DNA of 64,000 nucleotides from Hortaea werneckii. Taxonomy: Eukaryota > Ascomycota > Dothideomycetes > Mycosphaerellales > Teratosphaeriaceae. The stretch is from positions 62,001 to 126,000 of the forward strand of contig JBAOKB010000147.1 in NCBI GenBank assembly GCA_037044905.1, in the 5' to 3' direction. The position numbers and the translations under genes are program-made. A model generated the notes under the pieces. It ran no database searches. It was not told the DNA's origin and saw nothing but the letters and a program-made list of their open reading frames with translations. Positions 1-9,939 of the stretch are shown here, piece by piece. The number at the start of each line of letters is the position of its first letter. The first letter of the stretch is position 1.

Positions 1-525
1 ACGTCAGGATCTCGACTGCGCCTCAATGCCAAGTGAGCTAGCGACCACTAGCCTGTCTCTAGTTGTGCTGGCGTTGAGCTTGGCATCCCGATCCCAGCGC
101 TTATCGCCATTCGCTCATCTCCTTCCCAATCCATCTCCATCACATGTGGCCCACGTGGTCGATGAAGTATACAGCGATATCCATGAGGGATGAGGAAAGC
201 TTCTGTCTGCTTGACATGACTCGAATCTGAATTGCATCATCATGGATAAAGAAACCTTCTCTCTGACTGACAAGGATCAAATCCCGTTTGCCGAATTGAC
301 TTTGGAAACTACATGCTCCGAGAGAAGAAACCATATCCCTTCTTTAAAAGGGAGGAGAGGAGCATACAAGCATTGTTGAAAAGACCACCCCCGCTGAATC
401 CAATCAAATAAAAGTTAAAAAAAGAAAAGAAAGAAAACAATCCGCTGCAATGGTATCACATGTAGAAAACCCGCATCAACGCTCATCAACCATCGAAAGA
501 AAAGAAAGAAAAGAAACATCAAAAA
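1..525. other. Left edge, no gene seen
   Basis: This is the stretch downstream of the minus-strand acyltransferase gene. It contains only short open frames without family resemblance. An A-rich stretch lies near 410-440. It is probably 3' untranslated and intergenic sequence. I saw no RNA gene or repeat. Confidence 0.5.
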
Positions 526-2994
526 TCAGACATCCTTCCTCCCACCCCCCACCGCCACCTCCTCACTCTCCGTACTCGTACTCGGCGGCGTCATCTCTCC
601 CCCACCATCCTCTTCTTCCTCCGTCAACATCCCATCCTTCTCCCCAACCCCATCATACTCGACCTCACTTCGTCTCCTCCGCCCTCTCTCCCTCATCGCC
701 GCGTGAAGGTTCCTCGACACCTCATCCATATCGCTCCCCGTCGTCGCGCCTGCAGCAGCAGCACCACCACCACCGGAAACCTTCATCCCCGCCCCTACTC
801 CGACCTTCGTACCATTGCTGCTGCTACTCTTCTCCATAGGACTAAACCCCAATCCAGCCGAGCGATGGAAATACGAACCCCCCTCGGACGAGCTATTCGT
901 GCGCGAATGCGAATCGTTCGGGGTGCTAGGTCGGGAGGCGAAGAAGCCGACTTTGCTGATATCCGACATACTTTCGTTGCGGGGCAAGCCGTCGGAGGCG
1001 ATGCTGTTCTTGCTCCGTCGTCGCTCGTCGCGGGCGGGAGGGGTCGCAGGGGTGAAAGTCAGGGCGTCGAATTCGCCTGATCCGCTGCGGCCGTGGGAAG
1101 GGGTACGCGGTCGGGTTGCACGCTCGGTAGTAGGTGAGTGCAGCGGATGGTCCGGATCCGCCACGAGGCGGTGTCGATCGAAGTCAGGGAATAGTTCGGG
1201 GCCAAGTTCGTTGATGATGTCGTTGATCTGCTCTTGAAGCTGGGCCCTGCGCGCTCGTAACTTGACAAGCGAGTTACTGCTGGTGGGGTTGAGAGAGAGC
1301 ACTAGGGGACGGATAGACTTGAAGATATCCATGCCGATCTCGCCGAACCTCAAAGCGGCGAAACACACGGCTGGGAAGAAGAAGAGTCCGCCGATCATGA
1401 CCAGCCATACAGGTAAGAATTCCGGCACCCAGCCTCGAACCCGATTCTTGGCCGTCCACCAGGTGAGGATGATAGTATAGAAGATGTCCAGTGCTGGACA
1501 CAATGCGAGCGAGACGAGGATCTTCCACGTAGCCATGACATCCCTCGCCTGTACCTTCACCGTACTGGCAGCGAGTGCTTCCTTGGCCTTGATCCGGCTG
1601 ATTACTTTGCCCGCGATGAAGACCGGCGCAAAGAGCACAGTGCCAGGTAAGACAGCAAGCCCCAGAACGATGAGCTTCATGATGCGATAGATGAGGACGA
1701 CCACCACCTTGTACCAGCTGAACTTGGCATAGCTGACTTGATGGTCTCGAATGTTCAGTCGGAACAATGTTTTGTTATAATCCAAGACGCCCTGACGTAA
1801 GCTGACAACTCGAGGATCGTCTTTGTACTTCGCGTATCCTTTCATGAGTCGCCTGTTCAGCTCGACGACCATGGGTAATGGCAGCCGCTTGCCCTTGGGA
1901 TTGTAGAGGCGCCTGACAGCCTGGATCAACATCAACGTGTCGTAGTCAGGTGCTAGTGTCGTGACGGCCGTCAGACGGTCGTAAACCGTGTTGAGAACTT
2001 CGCTCGTTGCCCCTCTCCGGTCGCCCGACTTGTACTGCTCGACAAGCCTAGGCTCGATCTCAATGGGGGCGCCAAACTCGACCACAGCCCTTGACCGGAA
2101 CTTGTGAGCGTGAAAGTAATTCATCCCCACCGGCACAATTGTCACACCACAGTTCGGATCCTCAGCCAAAGCACCCAATGCCATAACCGCCAGACCGGCT
2201 TTCAGAGGCAGAAGTTCCGTCCGATCATGACTACCACCTTCAGGGAAGATCCCAATACACCCACCCTCCCTGATTCGCTTGAAGACAGCATCGTAGACGG
2301 CACTCTGATCGACATGAGGAGCGACATTAAAGCTGGTCCCTTCGAACTCCTCCCCCGACTTCTCCGGCTCACAATCATCCGGCAGATGACCATTCCCTTG
2401 CCCAATATCCTGACCCGTGAGCTGCTTAAATGCCACCTCCCCTTTAAAAGGCTTCTTGAGTCGAATAGCCGTCTGGCTCAGCACCTCGGCAATTTCCGCA
2501 TTGGCCGCGGTATTATTCACACTAGGCAAGACCAACAACCCGCCATGCATATAGAGACTCTCGTCGGTGAAATCCGTGGCCCGACCATGGACCAAGGTGG
2601 GATCATTCTCGGGATCGGGGAGGAAGATTTTGCCTTTGGCGGGCTTCTTACTATCCAAAGCCCTGCCGACGCTGACACTCTGGACCAGGCCGGCCATAAA
2701 GCCGACAAAGGGCCTCCGCATGCTCTTCTCGGCGATCAGGAACGCGATGCGGCGTTTGGCGTCGTGGCGGACGGTGCGCATCAGCATGAGGGGGTCGACG
2801 AACTGGTTGGCGTGCGGGGCGGCGACGAAGATGACGGGGCCTTTGCGCGGGACGCGCCATGAGGAGCGGGGGTGGATCTCGCGGAAGAAGAGGTCGGTGA
2901 CGATGGTGAAGACCCAGAGGAAGATGTCGTAGGTGATTGCGTTCCAGCGTTGTTTGCCCTTGGGCGTGGTGGAGGTGTTCGTGGACGACGGCAT
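526..2994 (-). CDS. Glycerol-3-phosphate/DHAP O-acyltransferase (Gpt2/Sct1 type)
   Basis: This is a single open frame of 822 residues with no intron. The family transfers an acyl group to glycerol-3-phosphate or dihydroxyacetone phosphate, the first step of phospholipid and triacylglycerol synthesis, in the ER membrane. An acyltransferase block near the N terminus has APHANQFVDP with His61 and Asp67. A substrate motif FPEGGSHDR lies at residues 250-258. This arrangement is typical of yeast Gat1/Gat2 proteins. Three hydrophobic stretches follow in the middle third (around residues 430-470, 490-515 and 530-560). The tail is long, charged and Ser/Gly rich, with runs of Gly/Ala and acidic residues, and is probably a disordered regulatory region. 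Length fits fungal members (about 700-850). The ATG at 2994 is the first in frame and sits just before the conserved region. The family call is firm. Which of the two yeast paralogues it corresponds to is not decided. Confidence 0.93.
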   Translation of the reverse strand: MPSSTNTSTTPKGKQRWNAITYDIFLWVFTIVTDLFFREIHPRSSWRVPRKGPVIFVAAPHANQFVDPLMLMRTVRHDAKRRIAFLIAEKSMRRPFVGFMAGLVQSVSVGRALDSKKPAKGKIFLPDPENDPTLVHGRATDFTDESLYMHGGLLVLPSVNNTAANAEIAEVLSQTAIRLKKPFKGEVAFKQLTGQDIGQGNGHLPDDCEPEKSGEEFEGTSFNVAPHVDQSAVYDAVFKRIREGGCIGIFPEGGSHDRTELLPLKAGLAVMALGALAEDPNCGVTIVPVGMNYFHAHKFRSRAVVEFGAPIEIEPRLVEQYKSGDRRGATSEVLNTVYDRLTAVTTLAPDYDTLMLIQAVRRLYNPKGKRLPLPMVVELNRRLMKGYAKYKDDPRVVSLRQGVLDYNKTLFRLNIRDHQVSYAKFSWYKVVVVLIYRIMKLIVLGLAVLPGTVLFAPVFIAGKVISRIKAKEALAASTVKVQARDVMATWKILVSLALCPALDIFYTIILTWWTAKNRVRGWVPEFLPVWLVMIGGLFFFPAVCFAALRFGEIGMDIFKSIRPLVLSLNPTSSNSLVKLRARRAQLQEQINDIINELGPELFPDFDRHRLVADPDHPLHSPTTERATRPRTPSHGRSGSGEFDALTFTPATPPARDERRRSKNSIASDGLPRNESMSDISKVGFFASRPSTPNDSHSRTNSSSEGGSYFHRSAGLGFSPMEKSSSSNGTKVGVGAGMKVSGGGGAAAAGATTGSDMDEVSRNLHAAMRERGRRRRSEVEYDGVGEKDGMLTEEEEDGGGEMTPPSTSTESEEVAVGGGRKDV

Positions 2995-3396
2995 CTTGGA
3001 AGGGAGGGAGGGTGGAGGTCTGCTTGGTTAAGAGGATGGGTGGCCTTTTGACGGCAAAGGTTAGGCGGGTGCTATGCTGAAAGGACAGTCATGTCATGAG
3101 GTTGGTGCGAATTGATGAAGACACGAAGGGTGAGCTTGATGATCGATTGAGACCCCAGTCGCGCAGTTGTTGGGAGGAAGAATAGATGAGGAGATGAGGA
3201 GAAGGTGAGGAGAAGGGAAGCGGTTGATATGCAGGTGAGAGAAGGAAACGTTTGGAACAGGAAGGTGGACCTGGAAGCTTCAGAGCAAAGCAAACGTGGG
3301 GTCAGCAGTTTGTGGGGAAGGAGTGAAGTCACCCCTCTCTCATCAATCTCAGCGTCGGAATTTGATTGGATTTGACGGGTCGTCAGTAAGCTGCAT
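2995..3396. other. Intergenic: promoter of the acyltransferase and end of the HET gene
   Basis: This holds about 400 bases between two minus-strand genes. It should contain the 5' leader and promoter of the acyltransferase and the 3' end of the HET gene. No conserved coding or structural signal was recognised. Confidence 0.5.
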
Positions 3397-5262
3397 CTAC
3401 ACAAGCAGTACGTCGTTGGCAAGGCCTCTACTTTGCTCAGCAAGTGTCCCGTCCATGACATGGGAAGCCTCCAAAAAGCAATCACAGAGCACTTCATAGG
3501 CTTTCATCTCAGCTCGATCCTCGGTCGCCTGACGAAGGACAAATGGCACATCTGCCCCTAGAATGATAGCAACAACATCGTCTCGTCTGATACCTCGCGT
3601 AGCCATTCCAACAGCACCATCCACAGTCAGGAAGAAGTCACGGCCGTAGCTATAAGCAGGAGAATCCAAAATTCTGTGACTGCGCAGAGAGGCTTTGGGG
3701 GCGTGACCAGCCAACAAAGACGGTGCCAAAGCCACGCCTTCGTCAACTTGAACGATTGTGTCCACGAATACAACAGACACTCTCAAACAATTCCCTCCCA
3801 TTGCAGAAGGCACAAGCTCGAAACTCCCTCTTTCCTCGCCACCTGCTCGGAAATCACTTCGGACTCCCAAACTCCAATCATTCCTCGCTCGCCCTGCCGG
3901 GACATTAGTCTCAGTCTTACATCAAAAGGGTGCCTGATACCACGCAAAGGTCCAATCAGGTATCCAAGAAGGTAGCTTAAGATGCTGATGCAGTTTTCCG
4001 GCACTGTAGAGTATACTCATGAGTTGCTGTGTGCGCTGCTGTTCGCTCAGGCCATGCCAGCGTGAATAGTAATCGTCCCAAAGAAGACTGTTGATATAAT
4101 GCTCAGTGATGTCGATGTAAAGCTTCTCGACCGGACAACCGTAATCGGGATACGTGGAAAGAAGCGTGAGACCGTAGAAAGCGTAGACTCTATCCCGAAC
4201 CTCTGTAGCCTGGCTAGACTTGGCTAGAATCAGTAGCTGTGTGATATCAGTATGCAGCAGAGCTTTGCGTTGGCTCGCAATCATCTGGGAGATGATGGCA
4301 ATGCGTTGTCGAGGGTTTCCCGGCAGGGCTGTCTGTTTGTTGAAACCCGAAGTCTCCGGTAATTGAGTGTCTCGAATCAACCTGACCAAGTTATCCCAAG
4401 TAATGCGGGAGCCTCCACAGACGACATCGACGTTTTGCGCTAGAGCGACTTCGGGTATCACCCAAACGCGTTGGAACCAGGGACGGTTGAGAAGGTTCTG
4501 TATAGCATCCTGCAAATGCTTTGGACTTAGTATCCGGCCTAGAGAGCTTGACGACCGGTCTGTCCGACCGAGGTCGCGCATCTTCTCAGCATAATCACAA
4601 AGTTCTTTGCTTTTGTTAGCCTCTTCGCCGAGCCAGATGACGACCTTGCGAGCGTGTGAGAAGATATGCTTCATGAGGGTCACTTGGTGAGCTCGTTCTT
4701 TGGCATCGAATTGGTTGATACAGATCTGATCCACCCAGATAAGGACATTCTTTTTGGGCTGCCTTAAACATCTCAAAGCCCGATGAAGGTTCTTGGTGAC
4801 GGGAAAGCGAAAGCCGTCACACAATATCGCTGCATCACGCACTTCGCTGCCCCAGCAGTACGAAAGACACCGATAAGTCCTTGAGGGACGAAGAGCGTTT
4901 TCGAGAAGGAGCTGGCATTCTATTGCTGAGGAAGGATTGCCGGGTAGTAGCACTATGAGACGAAAGACATCGCCGTCGGCGACAGTAGTGTAATTGAACG
5001 GAGGAGCTTCCACCACATCGGACCTCCTTTGACGAGCTCTGCGGCGGGTAGTGGACGTATCCGGCCCTCCAGATGATGGTCTACGATCGTCTTGGTTGTC
5101 ATAGTGATCGTACTGAGAAGACTCCAGTGACAAAGAGCGGAACATCAGCCGGGAATCTGTGACATCGGGCTCTTCGTAATCCAGAGAGTCGCGTTGACGA
5201 GGTGACAGTTGCACGGGCATAGTGAGCTGCTCTTTGTCGACAATGCCTCTGAATTGGCTCAT
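3397..5262 (-). CDS. HET-domain protein interrupted by an in-frame UGA
   Basis: HET proteins take part in heterokaryon (non-self) incompatibility, where activation leads to cell death of fused hyphae. The frame from 5262 shows a HET domain with SYCWGS at residues 134-139, WVDQICINQ at 176-184, then WFQRVWVIPE and LPSWIPDWT. It stops at a single TGA (plus-strand 3922-3924). The same reading frame then continues uninterrupted to 3397. It reads FRAGGEE, VVFVDTIVQV, a DGAVG stretch and ADVPFVLR, which are the usual C-terminal features of long HET proteins. Full length across the stop is about 620 residues, which is normal for the family. One base change (CGA to TGA) would explain the stop. A 57-nt phase-preserving intron that removes the stop is possible but needs a weak GTATCA donor and a GAG acceptor. 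I treat it as one gene, either recently disabled or with a short intron. Confidence 0.85.
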
Positions 5263-5888
5263 GAACCAGTCTCATCATTGGTCGACATTTCTCCAGTGGG
5301 GGGATTGAGGTTCCTACTTGGTCGTCTTGTGCCGCACATTGCCCTGTCCAGTGATGTAGACGTTTCGCGTCAGTACAATCAAGCGAAGAGATTCAATGCG
5401 TGCCATTCGCTTGTGTCAGCTCAAGGCCGAAAACGGTAGCGCGATCCTGGAGTAGGAAGTCACGGGCCTCAGGCACGCTCATGATTTGCACTCACCAGCG
5501 CCCAAGTCTATAAGGAGAGTCCTAAAGGTGAAAAATCGTCTCTCTATGCATCGATGTCGACAAACATGTTGAGGAGTTGAGAAAGAGGAAAGCGAAGAGT
5601 CGAGACGGTCAGTTTCGCGCTATAACGAGACAAGGCAAGATTTTATGAGACGCAGACGTGTGGTTGACAAGCGACAAGCGATTTTGATCGATACGAACTA
5701 GCTACATGACCAAGTCCAGCATAATCCTGCTAATATCGAATCGCATTCTCCTTGTTGAAAGGCCCGTCAGCACAGCTAGCTCCTTTGTTGAAAAACTCCA
5801 ACCAATCCCCTTGTCAAATGAGCCGTAAACCAGGTGAACCCTTAGCGTGGGCAATTTGGTATCGCTCAAGTCAGTCTAGATAGATCTA
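5263..5888. other. Intergenic: HET promoter and ENA 3' region
   Basis: The 626 bases lie between the HET start and the ENA stop codon, both on the minus strand. They should hold the HET promoter and the ENA 3' untranslated region. Nothing else was recognised. Confidence 0.5.
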
Positions 5889-8800
5889 CTACACAATGCT
5901 CGACTCCTCGCTCTTCTCCACCTGCTTCTCCGTGTTTACCACCTGGCGCTTCCTCTCAGCCCGGCTTCGCTTGACGCGCTTAGCCGCCTTCCATGCCTCG
6001 ACTAGCACGACGAACAATATCGAGCTGCCAAACACCAACGCCCACTCCCACGTCAGCGGCAGGTGACGGAAGACCGTCTTGTTGACGACCGGGATAAACA
6101 CAGCCGGGAAAGGAGTGATGATGCCGACCACGGAAGACCAGAAGAGAAATTTATTCTTGTATAAGGTGCGGAAGAATCCGGTGAAAGCGTTGCCCTCGCT
6201 GTGCATGTTAAAGAGGCCGAGAGTGAGGTGCTTGGCTTCCAGGGCCATGAGGGTGATCTGTACCGTCATAATGGCGTAGGCAGTTCCGCGAGCTTTGAAA
6301 GCGAGATCGCAAGTCTCATTGTAGCTTTCGTTGCAATCGTGTCCCAGATCGCCGTTGCCGACGCCTTCAATGACAATGACGTAGCATACCAGGCTGAGAA
6401 TACCGGTAATACCACCATAGATGAACTTGTCGACGATGAGCTCTGTCGTGAAGACACCAGTCGAGAGGGAGTGTGGTGGCCGAAGCATGACATCTGCAGA
6501 AGCTTCCTCCAGACCCAGACCGATAGCGAGGAAGGAGGACGTGATGAGGTTTGCCCACAAGATTTCAATGGGTGACAGAGGGAAGACTGAAATGCCGCGG
6601 CGATCCTGGAAGGCTAGACCGACCAATAGCAGGATGATCTGCGAGATGTTGGAGGTGAGGAGATGCAGCAGGAACTGTTCCGAGTTAGCAAATGCAGCCA
6701 GTGTCTAAGTGGGACACAGATGTGTTTACCTTTTGAATGTTGTCAAAGAGACGTCGCCCTTCCCGAATGGCCGAGACGATGGACGCGAAATTGTCATCCG
6801 TCAAAACCATATCAGCTGCCTCCTTGCTGACATCGCTGCCGTTCATACCCATCGCAACACCAACGTCAGCGCCCTTCAAGGCCGGCGAGTCATTGGTGCC
6901 ATCTCCGGTCATGACGCAGTATTTGCCACGCCGATGAAGCGCATGTAACATCCTGAGCTTCGTGCTTGGGCTACATCTCGCAAGCACCAGCGGAAGTGTC
7001 TTCATGTCATCGATAGCCTCATCCGTGAACTTGTCAAAGTCTTGGGCGACCATTACGGAGGAGCTAGTCATCGAACCATAGACGTGCGGACCGAGAATTC
7101 CAATCTCCTGGGCGATGGTAGTGGCCGTCTTGAGATGATCACCGGTAAGCATATGCACTGTGATGCCAGCTGCCTGGCACTGCCGAATTGCATCCGCAGA
7201 CTCCAGACGAGGCGGATCATAAAGACCAACCAAACCAGCAAAGGTGAGTTGCTGTTCGATGGAAGCTCGGTCGTCTACACTGTCCCTAGCCGTGATTGGC
7301 AGCTGACGACGAGCAAGACAGAGAACACGGAGACCCTGCGAAGCCATTGAGTCGGCTTGCTCCAGAATGGCCTGCCGTGCGCTCACTGGCACGTCTGTCA
7401 AGGGCAGAAGAACCTCCGTAGCGCCCTTGGTAAAGACCTCCAGATGCTTTTCGTCGTGAGACTGGTAGATAACAGACATACGCTTGATCGACGAGTCGAA
7501 AGAGTGCTCTGTGATGAGTGACAAGCCTTCACGGTCAAGGACTTGCTGCTTGCCATACGCAATACGCATAGCCATCACTTGCAAGGCGATTTCTGTAGGC
7601 TCGCCCGTTGCCGTCCAGGCAGCAGTAGCATCGCCACCTTGCGCCGAAGGTGGGGTGACCGTGGCCAGATTGCACAGGGAAATGGTGTGGAAGAAATCAC
7701 GCATCTGTTGATTTTGGCTGGCCGATTGCTCGGTGAGGGTCACACCCTGCGATGCAATCTCACCAGAAGTCGGGTCGAAAGGTCCAGTCTCATTCTGCAC
7801 CACCATGTGCTCGCCATTCGGAAGGAAAGCCTTCCTTGCGAGCATCTTGCCTTGAGTCAAAGTACCAGTCTTGTCAGAGCAAATGTTCGTCACGCCACCG
7901 ATGGCTTCAAGAGCGCCCATCTTGCGAACGATGACGTTGCTCTTAGCCATGGCCTTGGATCCCACGGCAATCACAATTGTCAAGACCGCAATAAGAGACT
8001 CTGGAATGACTGCCACCGCGGTACAAATACCGTAGATAAGCGTTTCATCATCGACGTCCCAGGCATTGGCCGAGAATACGATGATGGCGAGCAGGATGGC
8101 CAGAGCAAAGAGCAGTAGAGCGAACCAGGACAGTTTGACTTGGAGAGGCGTCCCGATGAGACCCAATGCGCTCTTTACATTGAAGAGAATTTTCCGACCG
8201 GCACGGAGAAGCCAGAACCCTTCCTTCTCAGTCGTCGCATCCTTATCCTTGAGTAATTCGGCGATTTTGCCGATTTCGGTTTTCATACCAGTGGAGACCG
8301 CAATTCCGACCGCACGTCCTCTTGTGACGTTGGTGGAAGAATAAGCCATGTTGATGCGATCGCCAATAGGAGAATCCATGTCTTCGAGAGATGCCTCTGC
8401 ATCCTTTGTACATGGCTTCGATTCACCGGTAAGCAACGCTTCGTCCGTGGCGAAGTTAATAGTGCTGGTCAATCGAACATCCGTTGGTACGATGTCGCCT
8501 ACTGCGAGGACGACGACGTCTCCGGGTACCAGTTCATCGGCATTGATAGTAATTGAAGTGCCGTTATCACGGATGACTCTGCAAACCGGCGCAGCCATAG
8601 CCAAGAGAGACTGGATGGTCTGCTCAGCGCGGAAGTCTTGCACAAACCCGACGACGATGTTCAGACAGATGACGGCAGCTATAACGCCACCTTCGATAAA
8701 GTCCAGAGTGACGAAGCTTAGGATCATGGCGATAGCAAGGACAAACGTGAGACTGTTCGAAACTTGACGGAGCAGGATTCGCCACCAGCTGACGCCTCCA

Positions 8801-9159
8801 GACGTCTCCAGTTTGTTGTGGCCATATTGTCTCAGTCGATCCGTGGCCTCTTGGGTCGTTAGGCCTTGTTCGACGTTGGTCTCCAGCTGCTCGGCTACCT
8901 GGCCTGATGCCAACGTGTGAGCCAGAGTGTGGACTTCAGCTGGATCATGGTGAACATGATGATGGTTCTTGTTTGGGTTGTTCAAGCGAGTCTCGCCCAC
9001 CGACTGAGAAGTCAGATAACTGGACGAGCCCGCGCAAGGTATAGGCGGCGGGTCATCTGAGCTGCCGTCGTCTTCGCAGGTCGCGATACTGCCAGAGGGC
9101 CGTGAGGTGTGGCTGGCAAAGCCATTTTTTTGAACGGCATGCACGGGAGCTTCTTCCAT
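5889..9159 (-). CDS. ENA-type P-type ATPase, Na+/Li+/K+ efflux pump
   Basis: This is a type IID cation ATPase that exports Na+ (and K+/Li+) at the plasma membrane, giving salt and alkali tolerance. It has two exons: 9159-6730 and 6674-5889. The 55-nt intron (GTAAAC donor, CTAAC branch, CAG acceptor) joins FDNIQK to FLLHLLTSN. The product is about 1071 residues, normal for the family. Visible features are the N-terminal cation ATPase domain, TGES (244-247), IPESL in the ion-binding helix (385-389), the phosphorylation site in ICSDKTGTLTQG (Asp429), TGD/GTNDSPALK hinge motifs, and a C-terminal membrane block starting VFPLSPIEILW. The N terminus has a His-rich stretch near residues 66-71. Upstream, two GCCAAG matches (9380-9385 reverse, 9585-9590) fit the PacC/Rim101 site, but two such sites can occur by chance in this length. 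An overlapping upstream frame is listed in the findings. Confidence 0.95.
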
Positions 9160-9939
9160 AAATGGACGTGGGACGTTCCGGTACAGTCGTTGATGAGGCA
9201 GAGCGTAGCGATATCAGTCAGCGAGCGGTGAACAAGGGGACAAAGGGAAGTGTGAAGCTCAGGAAGCGAAGCAACGGACGCGCGGGGTGCTCCTTTGTAC
9301 TGAAGATGCCACCGCCACGTTCCCTGGCAATGCATGCGTGTCTCGAGTATCTTGGTATCTTGGAAGCCGTGGAGTCGCCCTTGGCGCGGACGAGAAGGTT
9401 CGGGATGAGGATAGTCATCATTCAACTTTAGCATGAGATCATCCAGCACGTTGCGAGAAACGCGAGAAACCTCGTGGCGGACAATTTTTCCGTATTCATT
9501 ATGGTCGAGATCAAGCCCTGGGTGATGCCCTTCCCATGTGGTATACCCAAGACGTGTGGCGTAGTCGGCGGGGAAGTCCATGGCGCCAAGGCCCGGAAGC
9601 TCCAAGGTCTTGTGACCCTGCCCTGTGTTACAACATAGACTGGAGGTTTAAGCCACACAGCCTGAACTCTATCACGATCTCCATACGATCATGACGATAC
9701 CGGATCAAGAGTCTTCCGAGAATGTTGCCAAAATGAGGCTGCTGGTAAACATATGCTTGGATGCATAACTACAGGAAATGCTAAAGAAAAAAGCGTCTGC
9801 TTCATAGTACTCTACACTATTGCCACCCATTACCCTCCTTGCGTGCCTTGCTCGCCTTTAACTAACGCCATGTCTGATGTGGTTCTCAAGTAGTCGCCTG
9901 TAGCCAAAAGATAATGGCTTTGGAGGCAAATCACGCCCA
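9160..9939. promoter_or_regulatory. ENA upstream region and 3' end of the MLP1-like gene
   Basis: The 780 bases separate two minus-strand genes. The right part should be the 3' region of the nuclear-basket gene and the left part the ENA promoter and leader. It contains an ATG-initiated open frame (9581 down to 9012) that runs into the ENA gene in another frame. Two GCCARG-type sites are present, weak evidence for pH control. Confidence 0.4.

Noticed and set aside
2104..2862. 252-codon plus-strand frame inside the acyltransferase gene
   Set aside because: It lies fully antisense to conserved acyltransferase motifs and has no family resemblance.
7543..8118. 191-codon plus-strand frame inside the ENA gene
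   Set aside because: Antisense shadow of the P-type ATPase catalytic region.
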